Part shown: positions 10,370 through 21,322 of the stretch, piece after piece | How positions within the stretch are numbered: position 1 is the first letter of the stretch | Layout: every line of letters starts with the position of its first letter | Source: Serripes groenlandicus | Taxonomy: Eukaryota > Mollusca > Bivalvia > Cardiida > Cardiidae | DNA: 64,000 bases | Assembly (NCBI GenBank): GCA_031761405.1 | Contig: JASEVX010000035.1 | Location: 1,687,084 to 1,751,083 of the forward strand | Reading direction: 5' to 3' | The notes under the pieces: model-generated | What the model was told of the DNA's origin: nothing | What the model saw: the letters and a program-made list of their open reading frames with translations, nothing else | Database searches by the model: none | Program-made: the position numbers and the translations under genes

Positions 10370-12405
10370 AAATTAAAACCTATCCCATACTGACGCCGCG
10401 CTCCCACGCGGCGTCAATAATACAAGTGGAAGGCTGTCCATAGTTGGATTTGGGAAGAGAGAAACAAAACATAAATACAAAAGACAAAGAAAATAATGTA
10501 GACAATATATGTACACGCATGACAAACACTCATTTACATTACATGTATATTGCATAAATGCTGTTTTGCAGAATAAATATATTATGCTCGTTTGGTGGTG
10601 GCACATACCCGTGCTTCAATGTATCGCTTTTAACAAGAGTAATACATTTGAAGACACCGGTATATGTATCTAAAACTACAATCCAGCAGCTGTATGTTGT
10701 CCGACTCGTCTAGGTAGGGGAATATTGGCGCGCCTAATATACGAAGCGTGAATATTAAGCTATTCTGTTCAAAAAGATCATTGATAAAAGTATTACCATA
10801 TTTCGATAATAATTCCAATTGTATGTGCAATTTCGCCTCTTCTATTAGAGTACACTCAGATAGAATGTGGCCCAGCTCTTCATGAAATATTTTGCCGCAT
10901 TCAGTACAGACTGTATTGCTTATTAAGACGGGACGTGACCATATTTTAGCTATTGTTTTCATCGTTGATCTGAATGAGATGGATACACGGATGCAAAAGG
11001 CGGAAGAAGGCACAATCTGGGTTATTTGACAAACGATCATCCCACATGAACTGTTCTCGTGCACGAACTGCGTTACGGACAGTATTCTTCCATGAACATT
11101 TAGAGGGCAATGCGTTGTTATGAAAGAAGTTATTTAATTATTTAGAAAAGATTGCAAGTTGTACTTATTAACAGTACGACATATGTCAGGGATAAATCCA
11201 TGTGTGACGGAACTTTTGTCAGAAAGGTACATGAAATATTTTTAATGAATATTTCCTTTGTAATGCATGACTCTAGTAAACACATTAATTGTCTTGTCTC
11301 TATGAGACTGCTTATTCTTAATAAACCTAGCATAGACTCTGCAATATCTGATCTCGTTCTTCTTGCAAATCCCTGTCGTTTCTTTGCAACAAAATGTTGA
11401 TATTACGATCTGTTTTAAGTCGGTGGTAGTCATATTGTTCCAAAGTTCTGATCCATATAGAAGGATCGGTACTATAATTTTGTAATATAGGTTTGCTGAA
11501 ACAATTGGATTTACTCCCTGTCGATTAACACCCTGTCCAACTATCGACAATAGAGCGTTGCGAGACTTTTTAATACGTTCCTTTAAACGATTGCCCAATT
11601 TCAGGTTCGAGTCATGAATGATACCTAAATGTGTCATCGATTTATCCTGTGGGAGAAAATGTGGGCCATACTGGATTCCAACCCTTGGCTCATGACGCTT
11701 CTTGCTGAACTTAATAGCGCTGGGGATAAGGCTAAAAGCGATATGTCAGCAGTAAATGATGGATTACTAACCGGCGTAGACATGATTTTAGTTACTAGGT
11801 TACAGTCCTGGAGATCCGTTATCAACTCATTTATATAGACTAGATACAGGAACGTGGACATAACTCCTCCCTGACGTACACCACGTAAAATGTTGAATGA
11901 TTCGGACGTTTTCTTTTTGTACCGTACGACGCACTGTTAATCAGCGTATGAGGCTTGAATGATCGTCACTATTATGGCCACGATGCCCATACGACCAAGT
12001 TTAAGTAATAAAGACGTGTGTCTTACAGTGTCAAAGGCGCCCTTTTTATCGAGACTTGCGACGTAAACGTCACTCTGACGTTAGACGTTATAATACACGG
12101 CTTCTTAGACGTTAAAGACAGTTGTTATGCAGCTTAATTGTTTCTGGAAGCCGTGTTGTTGAGGATATTGGAATTGAATCTTAGAACATGATATATATGC
12201 ATGTATTCGATTAAGGAGCAATTTCTCGAATATTTTACTGAACAATGGTATTAACGATACGGGACGATAACTAGCTGGGTCGGATTTACTTTTGCCTTTA
12301 CCTTTGTAAATCGGTATAAGCACACTTGTTTGCCACACATCTTTGGTACTTTTTTCGAATTCAAGTATAGTATTAAAGAGTATGACTAAAGCTTTTGTCA
12401 GTGCT
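10370..12405 (-). pseudogene. LINE-1 of window: APE-type LINE, RT to C-terminus, 5'-truncated
   Basis: Decayed non-LTR retrotransposon, read from high to low coordinates. Reverse transcriptase starts near 12400 with VLIPIYKGKGKSKSDPASYR and PVSLIPLFSKIFEKLLLNR (12240-12338), followed by motif A as ASLDKKGAFDTV (about 12040), motif B as GVRQGGVMSTFLY (about 11870) and motif C as FTADIS where FADD is expected (about 11750). The C-terminal RT region GIIHDSNLKL ... LLYGSELWNN lies at 11440-11637. A C-terminal Cys/His stretch CTECGKIFHEELGHILSEC (about 10860-10920) resembles the RNase H-free tail of CR1/jockey-like LINEs. In-frame stops, frameshifts and the damaged YADD-type motif make it inactive. 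The endonuclease end is missing. Clade assignment beyond APE-type is uncertain. Confidence 0.85.
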
Positions 12406-12759
12406 TTACAATTATTTTACAATTACAATTTTATTACTAAAGTAATTAGGCCTCCGGCCCATAATACAACATATATAGATATATACAATTATAATCATCT
12501 CATGTGATGTGTTCGCCATATATTGAACATATTGACATATCGGTATATAATTTTATGATATAATCTTGATATGCACAGTCTTTACCAATTGTCTTTACCA
12601 ATTAAACTTTATATACACATGTATTTTTTTTTTATTGTATTTTTTTTCGTGCTAATTGTCCTGATTACTTATTTTCTTGCTTGTGTTTTTATATACTTAT
12701 ATTTTCAAATAGTTTTAAAACGAAAGACGGCTGTTTTTCTTATAACAGCATGATTCTCG
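12406..12759 (-). mobile_element. 3' untranslated end of LINE-2
   Basis: In reverse complement it ends GGGCCGGAGGCCTAATTACT then AGTAATAAAATTGTAATTGT and an A/T-rich tail. The GGCCGGAGGCC palindrome followed by an A-rich end is what I would expect at a LINE 3' terminus. It meets the 5'-truncation of LINE-1 at about 12405. Confidence 0.55.
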
Positions 12760-13020
12760 GTATTGAGGAGAGAGCTAAGGTTTTCTATGCTAGGTGTAGC
12801 ATTGTACCAACTGTATAGATATTTTCGCAAATTTGTCACATATAAAAAAAGCATGATATTCATCTTCTAGCACTAGAGCGGTTCTTTTAATTAGACAATA
12901 TATGCATCTCTAACAACATTAAAATTGCGCCCAATTTCAACATTCAGTGTATGATTAGAACATTTAAATCTTGCTAAAGAACGCTTAAAACAGAAAGAGA
13001 TGTCTGAATACAAATATCAC
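12760..13020 (-). pseudogene. LINE-2 C-terminal coding fragment
   Basis: Minus-strand translation reads RSLARFKCSNHTLNVEIGRN, then AYI and later EDEYHAFFICDKFA. This LARFR-SNH-L-IE-GR ... IEDEYHFLL-C arrangement is the conserved C-terminus of many molluscan LINEs. The frame is broken at several places. It continues the element whose RT part lies at 13600-14195. Confidence 0.7.
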
Positions 13021-13085
13021 TCAACATTTAATAGGGTTTTAACATTTGCATAAAAATCACACATAGAAAACATATATGATATTTG

Positions 13086-13220
13086 TTTGTTTTGGGTGGA
13101 TATGGAATATATCTCATCGAGAAGTGATACCATTGAATATTTTCACGGGCGCGTAATGCGAGTGAAACTAAAATTGTATCACTTCGAGTTGAAATATATT
13201 CCATATCCACTCAAAACAAC
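13086..13220. mobile_element. 135-bp hairpin element inside LINE-2
   Basis: TTTTGGGTGGATATGGAATA at 13091 pairs with ATATTCCATATCCACTCAAA at 13193-13215, and the inner CGAGAAGTGATAC pairs with GTATCACTTCGA. A related direct block (GGTGATATGGATTATATCTC) recurs near 13546. It splits the LINE reading frame. Confidence 0.7.
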
Positions 13221-13599
13221 AAAACAATAAATTATTTTATGATAATTGATGATGAAATAATAGAACTATTGGTATCTTCGTACCTGTTCACACGCGGACA
13301 AATCTGTGTAAATGTATTTGCTTACTACACAATGTCAGACAATGACAATAAGTCCGATTTGTTTAATTTATGGAATACGAAATTATACATGGATAAAGAC
13401 AATATAAGGTTTTAATCACATGACAATGCTTGTATCCGATCTAATAATATACCCATTACGTATTTCTGTATATATATAACGTGTGTAGTATAACATGACC
13501 GGAAACTAGAAAAATGACGTCATACCTATATCACTCACAGTGTGGGTGATATGGATTATATCTCACTGATAGAACTCAATATCTCATCGTTTAGCATTA
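13221..13599. other. Non-coding stretch between LINE-2 fragments
   Basis: AT-rich; LINE coding is not visible here. It may be inserted DNA or very decayed LINE sequence. Confidence 0.35.
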
Positions 13600-14195
13600 A
13601 ATAGATATTAATATCTTCATGCCACTTTTGAAAATAACAATCTTTGAGTCTTTGTTTAATTTGTACTATAAAGTGAGCAGGAATCCGACTTCTTGCGATA
13701 TCCATGCAAAACCGAAACCATACATGAATAAAAATCCTCTAACTTTCGAAACCCAGTTAATTCTACCGATGTCATCCTGTGATTTCAGCATCTTATAACA
13801 CTCTTAGGGATACCTAATATTTTCCATTTGTAATAATCTAAGCCAATATTTGATAAATTTAGTATGATAATTCATTGCTATGGGAGTCGTTAATGGTTGA
13901 ATTTAGCCCTAGAAAATCTTTGCATACTTTTGATTGTATTTGTTGAATGCATTTTGTGTATTCGTATCCCCAAATTTCAGATCTGTATGTGAGTATAGGC
14001 ATGACCTAACTTGTGTCGAAAAATTTAAAAAACTCATAGTAGTTGAATTGACCAAAGGGTTTCTGAAATTGGTTTATTCTATTTACAGATTTCCGGTCTT
14101 GAGCGGAGAGTTTATTTGTTGCTTGCCACCATGACAATTTTGGCGTAAACAATAGACCCATATATTTATATAACAAGAGAAAGTTGATGCAATGC
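13600..14195 (-). pseudogene. LINE-2 RT C-terminal fragment
   Basis: Minus-strand translation includes YKYMGLLFTPKLSWWQATNK, then LSAQDRKSVNRINQFQKPFG and NYYEFFKFFDTS (14006-14200). Further on come IWGY, a GFGFAW stretch and a WHEDI stretch towards 13640. This matches the post-RT region (YLG-F-LSW ... LYGSEIWG ... YGFGYVW) of an APE-type LINE different from LINE-1. Stops and shifts are present. Confidence 0.75.
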
Positions 14196-15869
14196 ATCAA
14201 AGTCGCCGGATATCCATAGTGCAGTTATGTATAACACTAACATTATAGTAGTTGAATAAACAGTTATCAACTGAGGGGCATATTGGAACATCAGGGGTGG
14301 GGTCAAGTGAAAATGTATCATAACTTGCATTGTTTTGTCAACGAAGTGAATGATAATTGAAGCCTTTCATTGTTTATGATCAATCTCCATTCCAAAGAAT
14401 GTTGACTAGACACTCAACCAACTAATTATTGATCATAAACAGTAATGGAAATGAGAAATCTTGCCAATCATTAGTCTTAGTATGTATACAGTGCTTTCAT
14501 TAAGGAATAATTATAAGATTTGTGAATTCCACATACACTTTTCAAGATGTTTGTCAGAATATTTGAATTTTATTATTTTTCAATAAAACCACAAAACAGA
14601 CAATTTAGGATGTGCATGCAATAGCACATCATTTTACCTTTCCTCTATTAATGTCAACAGTGGACACCTTTGCAGCAATATACTTTTAAAACAATGAGTT
14701 AAGGATTAAATCGCTGAGTTTTCTCTTTTTCTCAAAATGATATTAGCTTGGCATCCTAATTATATCATACTTTAACAAATGTTGAAATGTAGTCCAATAT
14801 TTATAAATTAGACCACATTCGAAATATAATATCAACTAAACAGTTAAATCTCATTGAAATTGTTGTATAATTTAAAAGGCTTAATTTCGAACATAAACTG
14901 AGCCCTACAACATGTTAATTTATTTTAATTCTTTCATTCCTTTTTTATAATGAAAATAACAAAACTACTCATGTTTTAAAATTATATTATGATGAGCGCC
15001 CTTGTGTCAATGATCCATAACAATATGCAGATCGGAAGCAATATGCCTTTAGGGAATTAAATGACACATTTAAAATTGTCAAGGACGAAATAATTTTGTA
15101 CGAAAGACCCGATTCTTTCTTATTCGCAGAGGTGTCGTTCTTGAAACTCTCTTTATAGGCAGAGCGTGTTCGTTCAAAGTAATTTTTCTATTAAAACTAG
15201 TTTTTATCTCGGTTTGTTCTTTTCTTTATTTGTTTCGAACCAAATAAACATTTTAAATCATCTACGATTTACTATTTGTAAGTGAGTGTAAAGAGACGGC
15301 TCTCTGCAAAGGAGATTGATCTACGCAGTTGGTATTCGCGAGTCACGCTTCAAGCAGGTGCGCGTATGTAAACAAATTAGACTGCGACGTAAAGGTTTGT
15401 AGTTATCGCCTTTTGAGTACATGTAGTATATAGTGTAAACATAACGTATACCAGTCTAGCTAATAGGGACCGTTTTGTCTTCGTAAATAAAACATAAATG
15501 CGAGTCAAAATAAAGAAACTGAAAATACCTAAAACATCGGAATATTTATTTCATTTTAGATGTGTCATTACTTAGTGTTTTTAAACAAACACAATTGTAA
15601 TATGTTCAAGACATCTCAATGTGTTTCTGTCTAATAATAATCCCCCCTCCCATGTGATTTCCGAAAACCTATTAAAAATAGAAGTCGCGGGCTTCTGCCC
15701 GGCGACTAATGACGTCACTTTAACATAGTCACCCCTATAAAACCATTTTTCATATTTTCTTAAAGGACCGCCATTTCTAAACAACGATTACCTCCGATTT
15801 TTTTAGATTCACAACCATATTAATTTTGTATCTGTACAAAAATCCTCTACTATGTTAAGCAATAATATT
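14196..15869. other. 1.7-kb non-coding gap replacing the LINE-2 RT core
   Basis: The RT palm motifs expected here are absent. The DNA is AT-rich, with one inverted repeat pair near 14367-14450 (ATTGTTTATGATCAAT and ATTGATCATAAACAGTAATG). AGTCGCCGG near 14200 and CCGGCGACT near 15699 are inverted and could be edges of an inserted element, but nine bases is weak evidence. Confidence 0.4.
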
Positions 15870-16619
15870 AGGAATATCAGTGGTTTACCTGCATGTATAA
15901 CATGCTCGTTAAGAATTCCCGAAAGCCGTTAGGAACATCACCCGCTTCGAAATTACTATCTCCGACTACTTGTTTTGAGCAGATATCGAAGTTCTTTCCA
16001 CTTTGCTGACAAAGCTACTTCCAAAATGATTCATAGTCTAATTCAGCGGCTTTATTGAGTTCGGTCCGCCTAAATGTGGTTTTAGCCTCTTTATCAGCTA
16101 AAAATGATGGTGACGTACCCCTAGGTCGTCCAGACTCAAACCAAGCATTGCGAAGCTGAAGCGCATGAGAGTAGGACTGTCTAACGTCTTTAGACCAGTG
16201 TGGTTTTGCATGTTTGTTAAACTGACTTTTAGGCAGACACTGGCACGATTGTAAGATGATATCATCAAGCTATCATTTATGAAATCTGGTGAATATGCAT
16301 TGGGTTTATTCCCAAATTCAAATAGATGTTCGACCTTGTTTTCAATGTCCAGTCAGTGGAGTATAAGGTGTGCACGTAACCGTAAACAATAATGGTAAGT
16401 GATCTGATATTATGATTTCTTTTTTCATTAAGGATGTTAAACGATGTATTAAGGTTGGTCGCAGAGTTTTATATTAGCACGTGATCGATGGCCGTTTTGT
16501 TTGGTATAAAGGTATACTATGTAACCATATTGTGCAGATGTTGCAAAGACACTTACCCATTATTTTCGATAAATTCGCAGAATATCTCTTATTTGCCTAC
16601 ACACCTTTGAGAATTATGC
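15870..16619 (-). pseudogene. LINE-2 linker region between endonuclease and RT
   Basis: Minus-strand translation gives KPHWSKDVRQSYSHALQLRN and AWFESGRPRGTSPSFLADKE, then AKTTFRRTELNKAAELDYES (about 16010-16210). The HALQLRNAWFESGRPR and FRR---YE-EY spacing is typical of the APE-RT linker of CR1/jockey-like LINEs. The 16420-16619 part is more decayed. Confidence 0.75.
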
Positions 16620-17364
16620 CCCAGTTACACAGACGGTCGGTCCCCAATCGGTCATTTTATTTTAAATTTACTCGCTGTTTTGATCGGTTGTCATGCGTGA
16701 TTAGTTCTGGTTTTCTGTGTAAACGGCCATCGGTTATGGACAAGTGTTCAATCGGTTAAACAAACATTTCATGGGTTGCTGGTAGGTGACCGAAAGCAAC
16801 TCAAACGGGGTTTGATCGGTGATAAGGATGTTTTCATCGATAAAAATGCTGAAATACTATCGTTTTTTATCGTTTGTAAATCGGAGCTAAATCGGAGCTA
16901 AATTGGGCGTAACCGATGATTTGTTTGCAGTTGAGTTGACCGATTGGCCACTTACAAATTTAAACCCACCGATGACATGATGGCGGCAATCGATTGATCA
17001 CAGATTGAATCCCTATTAACCACCGATCAAAACCGACGAAATCCCACATTTTAATTCTCATCTTTTTTCTATCGGTGGTAAGTATTAGTTGATCGGTTGC
17101 TTATCAGTGGCTCATCGGTGGCTCATCGGTGATATCGGTTGTAGACAGGTTGTCAATCGGTTATTTGTAAAAAAATAAACCGATCGAGAATTTTAAACAT
17201 GTTTAAAAATCCCAATCGGTAATTTTTCACCGATAAAACTTATCTTTCCCCAATAACAGTTGATAGGTGGAAAACAGGTGACCAATAGGTGATATCGGTG
17301 TTAAATACATCGTTTCACTCCAAAAAAAATACCGATCAATCACCGATGGCTCTGTGTAACTGGG
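16620..17364. mobile_element. 745-bp ATCGGT-rich element with TIRs, inserted in LINE-2
   Basis: Ends are inverted: CCCAGTTACACAGA (16620-16633) and TCTGTGTAACTGGG (17351-17364), continuing with CGGTCGGT or CATCGGTG. The interior is densely packed with ATCGGT and ACCGAT in both directions. No transposase frame. It separates LINE-2 endonuclease from linker sequence, so it arrived after the LINE. No clear target duplication; the flanks are TTATGC and CTGTTA. Confidence 0.75.
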
Positions 17365-17718
17365 CTGTTAACAGAATCTCCACCAAGAATTACATTTCCT
17401 AGCTTAGAGTTGAAGGAAAAGAGATATTCTACATCGTGCAATGTCTCCCTATATAGATTAAGATCATTATTTGCAGGCATAAAAATACTGAAAATATACA
17501 AATCTAATGAGTGTTTAGATGTTATCTATATACCAATAATACGTTCGTTTTCGATGTTGTTAACTTGTTGAATACTACTTTGTAATGTATATTTTACCAT
17601 AATGGCCACTCCCGATTTCCCACATCTGAGAGAAGAAAAGCCATCGAGTGAATTATCAATATCGCATTCACTTACACGTAGTAAGAATAAATACAAAGAT
17701 TAATGCGAACAAAGTGTG
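17365..17718 (-). pseudogene. LINE-2 endonuclease fragment, 5'-truncated
   Basis: Minus-strand translation reads ECDIDNSLDGFSSLRCGKSG, VAIMVKYTLQSSIQQ and ENERIIGIDI, then LYRETLHDVEYLF and LGNVILGGDSVNS. This is an apurinic/apyrimidinic endonuclease (EEP fold) with the GDFN catalytic motif changed to GGDSVN. The N-terminal QE(N/T)W part is missing. Confidence 0.75.
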
Positions 17719-18005
17719 TACTTTGTAAGATACACGCTTTAAGTGACACACGCTGATATAGATCGGCACTGATCTCCATATCCATACGTTCGGTTTTCGT
17801 GTGTTGTGGCTCTCTTATCAAACCTGTGTCACATACAAGCTTAAATATGCAAGCGTGTTTTCTCTTCGTTAAAACTTATACATATTATAGTGTATGAAGC
17901 TTTATATCCGCAGCACTATGACATTGTGTAAACTGTTGTTTACTCACCAAGCAGGTTCAACGTGGTCTGTCCGTGAATATTTACAGAAGTATCTAAGTAG
18001 AAAGT
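17719..18005. other. Intergenic, nothing recognised
   Basis: No coding or repeat signal seen between the LINE truncation and the next SINE. Confidence 0.4.
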
Positions 18006-18215
18006 CGATTGATTGATTGGAGTTTAACGCCGTTTTCAACAATTGATCAGTCATATCACGGAGGACAGTTCACCGATTAATGTGTGTCCAGGCTTTCTTA
18101 CACCAGTAATCCACTCAACATTCCCCCCCCCCCCCCCCCCCAGCAACTGGCTGCTTTTCCGCATAGACAATCAACCTATTGATGGAAGATGAATGGAGCT
18201 GGTCACAGTGACTTT
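18006..18215 (-). mobile_element. SINE family 2, 5'-truncated
   Basis: Minus-oriented: plus strand starts with the tail complement (GATTGATTGATTGGAGTTTA), then ACGCCGTTTTCAACAATTG, and later AGCAACTGGCTGC, TGGTCACAGTGACTTT. The tRNA-like head is lost. A C19 run at 18123-18141 sits inside. Confidence 0.75.
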
Positions 18216-18394
18216 AGTAAGAAGTAAGTCGAAAGCGAGTGACAGCGATCTGGCTGTGAGGTATTTATTTACCCTCGCCTTGCATAATTAACTATTTTGC
18301 GAGTATGAGAGCGATCTTGTAGAAGGAGCATGTCATATACACATAGATGCTGGGAGTTGGGTGTGATTCACGGCTCCGGACAACGTCCTCCAGC

Positions 18395-18654
18395 ACATAT
18401 CGAGGGCTTGGCGTGAAACGGTTGTAACTAAAAACCTATTTTGAAAACCCTGGTTTAGGGGCAATTTTGACCCCTTTGTAAACAATGCAAATTTAGATGC
18501 CATTGCTCAGAACGAGCCATGGCACCTAAATTTCCATTGTTTACTAAAAAAAATGATTTAAAGCTTATAAAGATTTTGTGGCGAGGTGATTAAACTTGGT
18601 AAAAAAAATACCAATTTTAGTTACAATCGTTTCACGCCAAGCCCTCGATATGTC
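18395..18654. mobile_element. 260-bp MITE with ~39-bp TIRs
   Basis: ACATATCGAGGGCTTGGCGT at 18395 is matched by the reverse complement of 18635-18654, and pairing continues through GAAACGGTTGTAACTAAAA with one mismatch. The interior has a second palindrome around GCAAATTTAGATGCC and GGCACCTAAATTT. No reading frame. The TA at each edge could be the target duplication. Confidence 0.88.
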
Positions 18655-18657
18655 TAG

Positions 18658-18912
18658 GTTTTGTTTTACAGTGTTTACCACCGATTTCAACAATTGTGTC
18701 AGTTACAAGAATATCACTCTGTTTCCTTGGCAAGTCGCCAGCCAGTACTACTGGTCCATTAATCCTGATATCAGCGAATCAGTCGTTATGTCAATCGTCA
18801 AGGAGGGAAAGCCATTGCTTCCATTTCTTAAGTCTTTGGTATGACCAGACCGGGCATTGAACCGGGACCTCTCGCACCCGAGGCGGACTCTATTTCACTT
18901 CACAACCGAGAC
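18658..18912 (-). mobile_element. SINE family 1, diverged
   Basis: Core CCAGTACTACTGGTCCATTA, then AGTCTTTGGTATGACC and a tRNA-like head GCATTGAACCGGGACCTCTC (minus). It starts almost at the right edge of the MITE, so the MITE probably inserted in or next to it. Confidence 0.75.
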
Positions 18913-19655
18913 GTTTCAGAAAATATGTCGTCCAAGCGGGTACAATAATATGATCAGAACAGAACATTATAAGTTTTAGCATTGATTTACCGTAGACAGA
19001 TACAACGCCTTTAATGGGTATTACATGCTAGGAAAGTCGTTAGACAAGGATTGACGACAATTTCCATTTGGATGTTTTATGCCTTGGAATTATAATTAGT
19101 TCTTCCAATGCAGACAAGTCAATCGATGTATTATGTGCACAAATCTCTCCACTGTTAAACAGTTGGAAATGCCACCGCACCGTAATACAGATTCATTATG
19201 TGGGTAGCTTGGTGTCATTCAACGTCGGATTAATGATTTTCTATAAATTGTATCTCTCATTCGAAACGTTAACGAGTAAATGATACATGCAAAATATGTT
19301 GCGTGTTCTTGCAAATATCAACGTAACCTAAACTTCAGGACATTTGAAACCAGTGCGATGATCCAGATAAGGGTGTGCCTCCGTCCAGTAGTATACAGAT
19401 TGTACGTGTTCACCGTCATGTCTCTAACCTACCTGTAGAACGGTTACAATATGAGCAACAACAGCGATAGAAGTAATTAATTTTATCAGAAATGAGTTAA
19501 CGTGTTCGACATCAATGTCTCTGTAGAATGGTTTCAGTTTGACGCAAAACCAACTGAAGAAGTAAACAATTTGATCAGAAATATAATTTCGTACTGCCTA
19601 AATCCGCTGTGCGAATCTGTGTATATATCTAATTCGCTTAACGTTTAATACGAAA
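18913..19655. other. Intergenic, nothing recognised
   Basis: AT-rich; the 71-codon plus frame at 19068-19283 shows no domain or exon-like borders. Confidence 0.4.
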
Positions 19656-19659
19656 TCAC

Positions 19660-19990
19660 ATTTCAAGACCAGCGAATATCCACGACATTTGGCGCTTTCC
19701 GATCGGCAAAGATCCACGACATTCGGGCTTTTCTTACCAGCGATGTTCAGCGACATGTGGGGCTTTCCGATTTATGACATTCAGGGCTTTCTGGTCGGCG
19801 AATACCCACGACATTCCGGGATTTCAGCCGAGTAAAGACATATGGGGTTTGCCGACCAACACGCCATCACGACATTCATGGCTTCCAGACCTGCGAAGAT
19901 CCACGACAGTTGGGGCTATTCCAACAGCGAAGATCGGGGCTTTCGTCCAGCGGAAATCTACGACATCCGCAAGATTCCAACTATCGAATA
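19660..19990 (+). repeat. Degenerate minisatellite, ~33-bp period
   Basis: Variants of GCGAAGATCCACGACATTCG followed by GGGCTTTCCG recur about ten times (for example near 19681, 19715, 19751, 19775, 19808 and 19898). Several frames stay open on both strands because the period is near a multiple of three; I do not call these genes. Confidence 0.7.
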
Positions 19991-20062
19991 TACAAATTTT
20001 CAGACAAGCATACTGCGACGATGGTTCTCTCTTGTCTCTACTCTCATGACACCGCACGAATA

Positions 20063-20454
20063 ATGAAACAAGCTATCGAGTTGTCGCGATTTAGTTTTAA
20101 CTTGTCTGTGTGTTCCGCGTAAATGGTACCCCTTACGGCAACTCAAATATTAAGAAAACGAAGAGACGGATCAAAAATCGGGACGATCATTCGATGTAGC
20201 AACTGATGGGCTACACAACGCACACCGAGTGGTTTCTAAATTCGAAAAACTGTGGGAGGTTCTCGCCCGTTTCCATAGCAACGGTGGTTTCTATGGCGAC
20301 CATACTACAAAAGGAACAACTAGAACCTAGACCCTTCATCCCTACCAAGTTGGTCGAAATCTGTTGAATAGTTTTGTACGTTATACCATCACCGTCACAT
20401 TTTGTTAGCCTTTTTCAACGTTCTCGTTCGTTGATACTTTACGCAAATGAATTA
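20063..20454. other. Intergenic with possible old repeat
   Basis: No gene. GTTTCCATAGCAACGGTGG and TTTCTATGGCGACCAT at about 20267-20303 look like a dispersed-repeat fragment, without a second copy here. Confidence 0.35.
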
Positions 20455-20705
20455 CTTGACAGTAATACATAAGTCCTTGCTTTTGAAATTATGATCAAGC
20501 ATGTATTGATATCAGACTATAACGACATAATGATTAATTTCTAAGAATTTGTTGACAATGCAAAACGCTTTCCTCAGATTCAGTAACTCCAAATTTTCCT
20601 CTCAACGCAACTATTTTGGTTTTATAAATCTTGACAAATCGTAATATAATTAGTACCAAATCAAGAACCCAGCGATATCGTTCATTGATCTCCAGGTCTC
20701 TTTAC
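20455..20705 (+). repeat. Dispersed 250-bp repeat, copy 1 of 2
   Basis: Matches 29885-30135 over its length: AAGTCCTTGCTTTTGAAATT, GACATAATGATTA, CTCAACGCAACTATT and CCCAGCGATA are shared in order and orientation. Confidence 0.8.
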
Positions 20706-21062
20706 GTTTGAATTATGTTTCATACAGTTAAAATAGCATGTTATCATACCGCGGCGTTTACATGGTAACTACTGGTATTACCGATACCCAACTCATCAAA
20801 TCCAGACCTAAACCTTGCTCGCTTGTGTATAGATGTTATGCTGCCCCCATACAGGTCGGCTCCTATTGACCTTTGCGCCATTCGATAAAATCGTCACTTA
20901 CCAAAATCGTTCGGTATGACACAGGTATGATAGCCGATACAAATAAACTATATACAGATTGTCGAGTATGCAGGGTATAAAGAACGAGCGATAGCTGTAT
21001 CGTGCGACATAAAACACTGAATTCTTTCTTACAAGCATTATCGTGTATAAGATCAATGTAGA
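20706..21062. other. Intergenic, faint SINE-like patch
   Basis: ACCGCGGCGTTTACATGGTA and ACTACTGGTATTACC near 20748-20785 may be a very decayed SINE family 1 core. Nothing else seen. Confidence 0.3.
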
Positions 21063-21322
21063 GACCCGGTAGCTCAGTCGGTAGCAACGCGGGCTGTCAA
21101 TCCAGGGGTTATGGGTTCGAATCCGAGCGCGACCAACACGCTTTCCGATGTTAGACAAAAGTCACTGTGACATGTGTCATTCGTATTCATCAATGGGCTA
21201 ACAGGCTATGAGGAAATGCATCCAGCTGCTTGGAAAACATGGTAGTGGAGTAGTGGTGAGAGAAATGCAGTAAACACATGAGTAGGTGAAAGATTGTTGA
21301 CAACGGCGTTAAACTCTTATAA
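21063..21322 (+). mobile_element. SINE family 2, full length
   Basis: Plus-oriented with an intact-looking tRNA-derived head at 21063-21137: GGTAGCTCAGTCGGTAGC (A box) and GGGTTCGAATCC (B box). The body follows with CACTGTGACATGTGTCATTC and AATGGGCTAACAG, and the end has AACGGCGTTAAACTC. The pol III boxes imply internal promotion by analogy with tRNA SINEs. It is not a tRNA gene, since the acceptor stem does not close. Confidence 0.85.

Noticed and set aside
10373..10606. 77-codon minus-strand frame after LINE-1
   Set aside because: Lies in the presumed LINE 3' untranslated region and shows no domain.
14200..15705. AGTCGCCGG/CCGGCGACT as ends of an element
   Set aside because: Nine inverted bases 1.5 kb apart are within chance expectation and no target duplication was found.
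21063..21137. tRNA-like sequence with A and B boxes
   Set aside because: It is the head of a SINE that continues into a body and an (AATC)n-type end; the acceptor stem does not pair. Same for the heads at 2765-2838, 27890-27966, 36795-36865 and 39130-39205.
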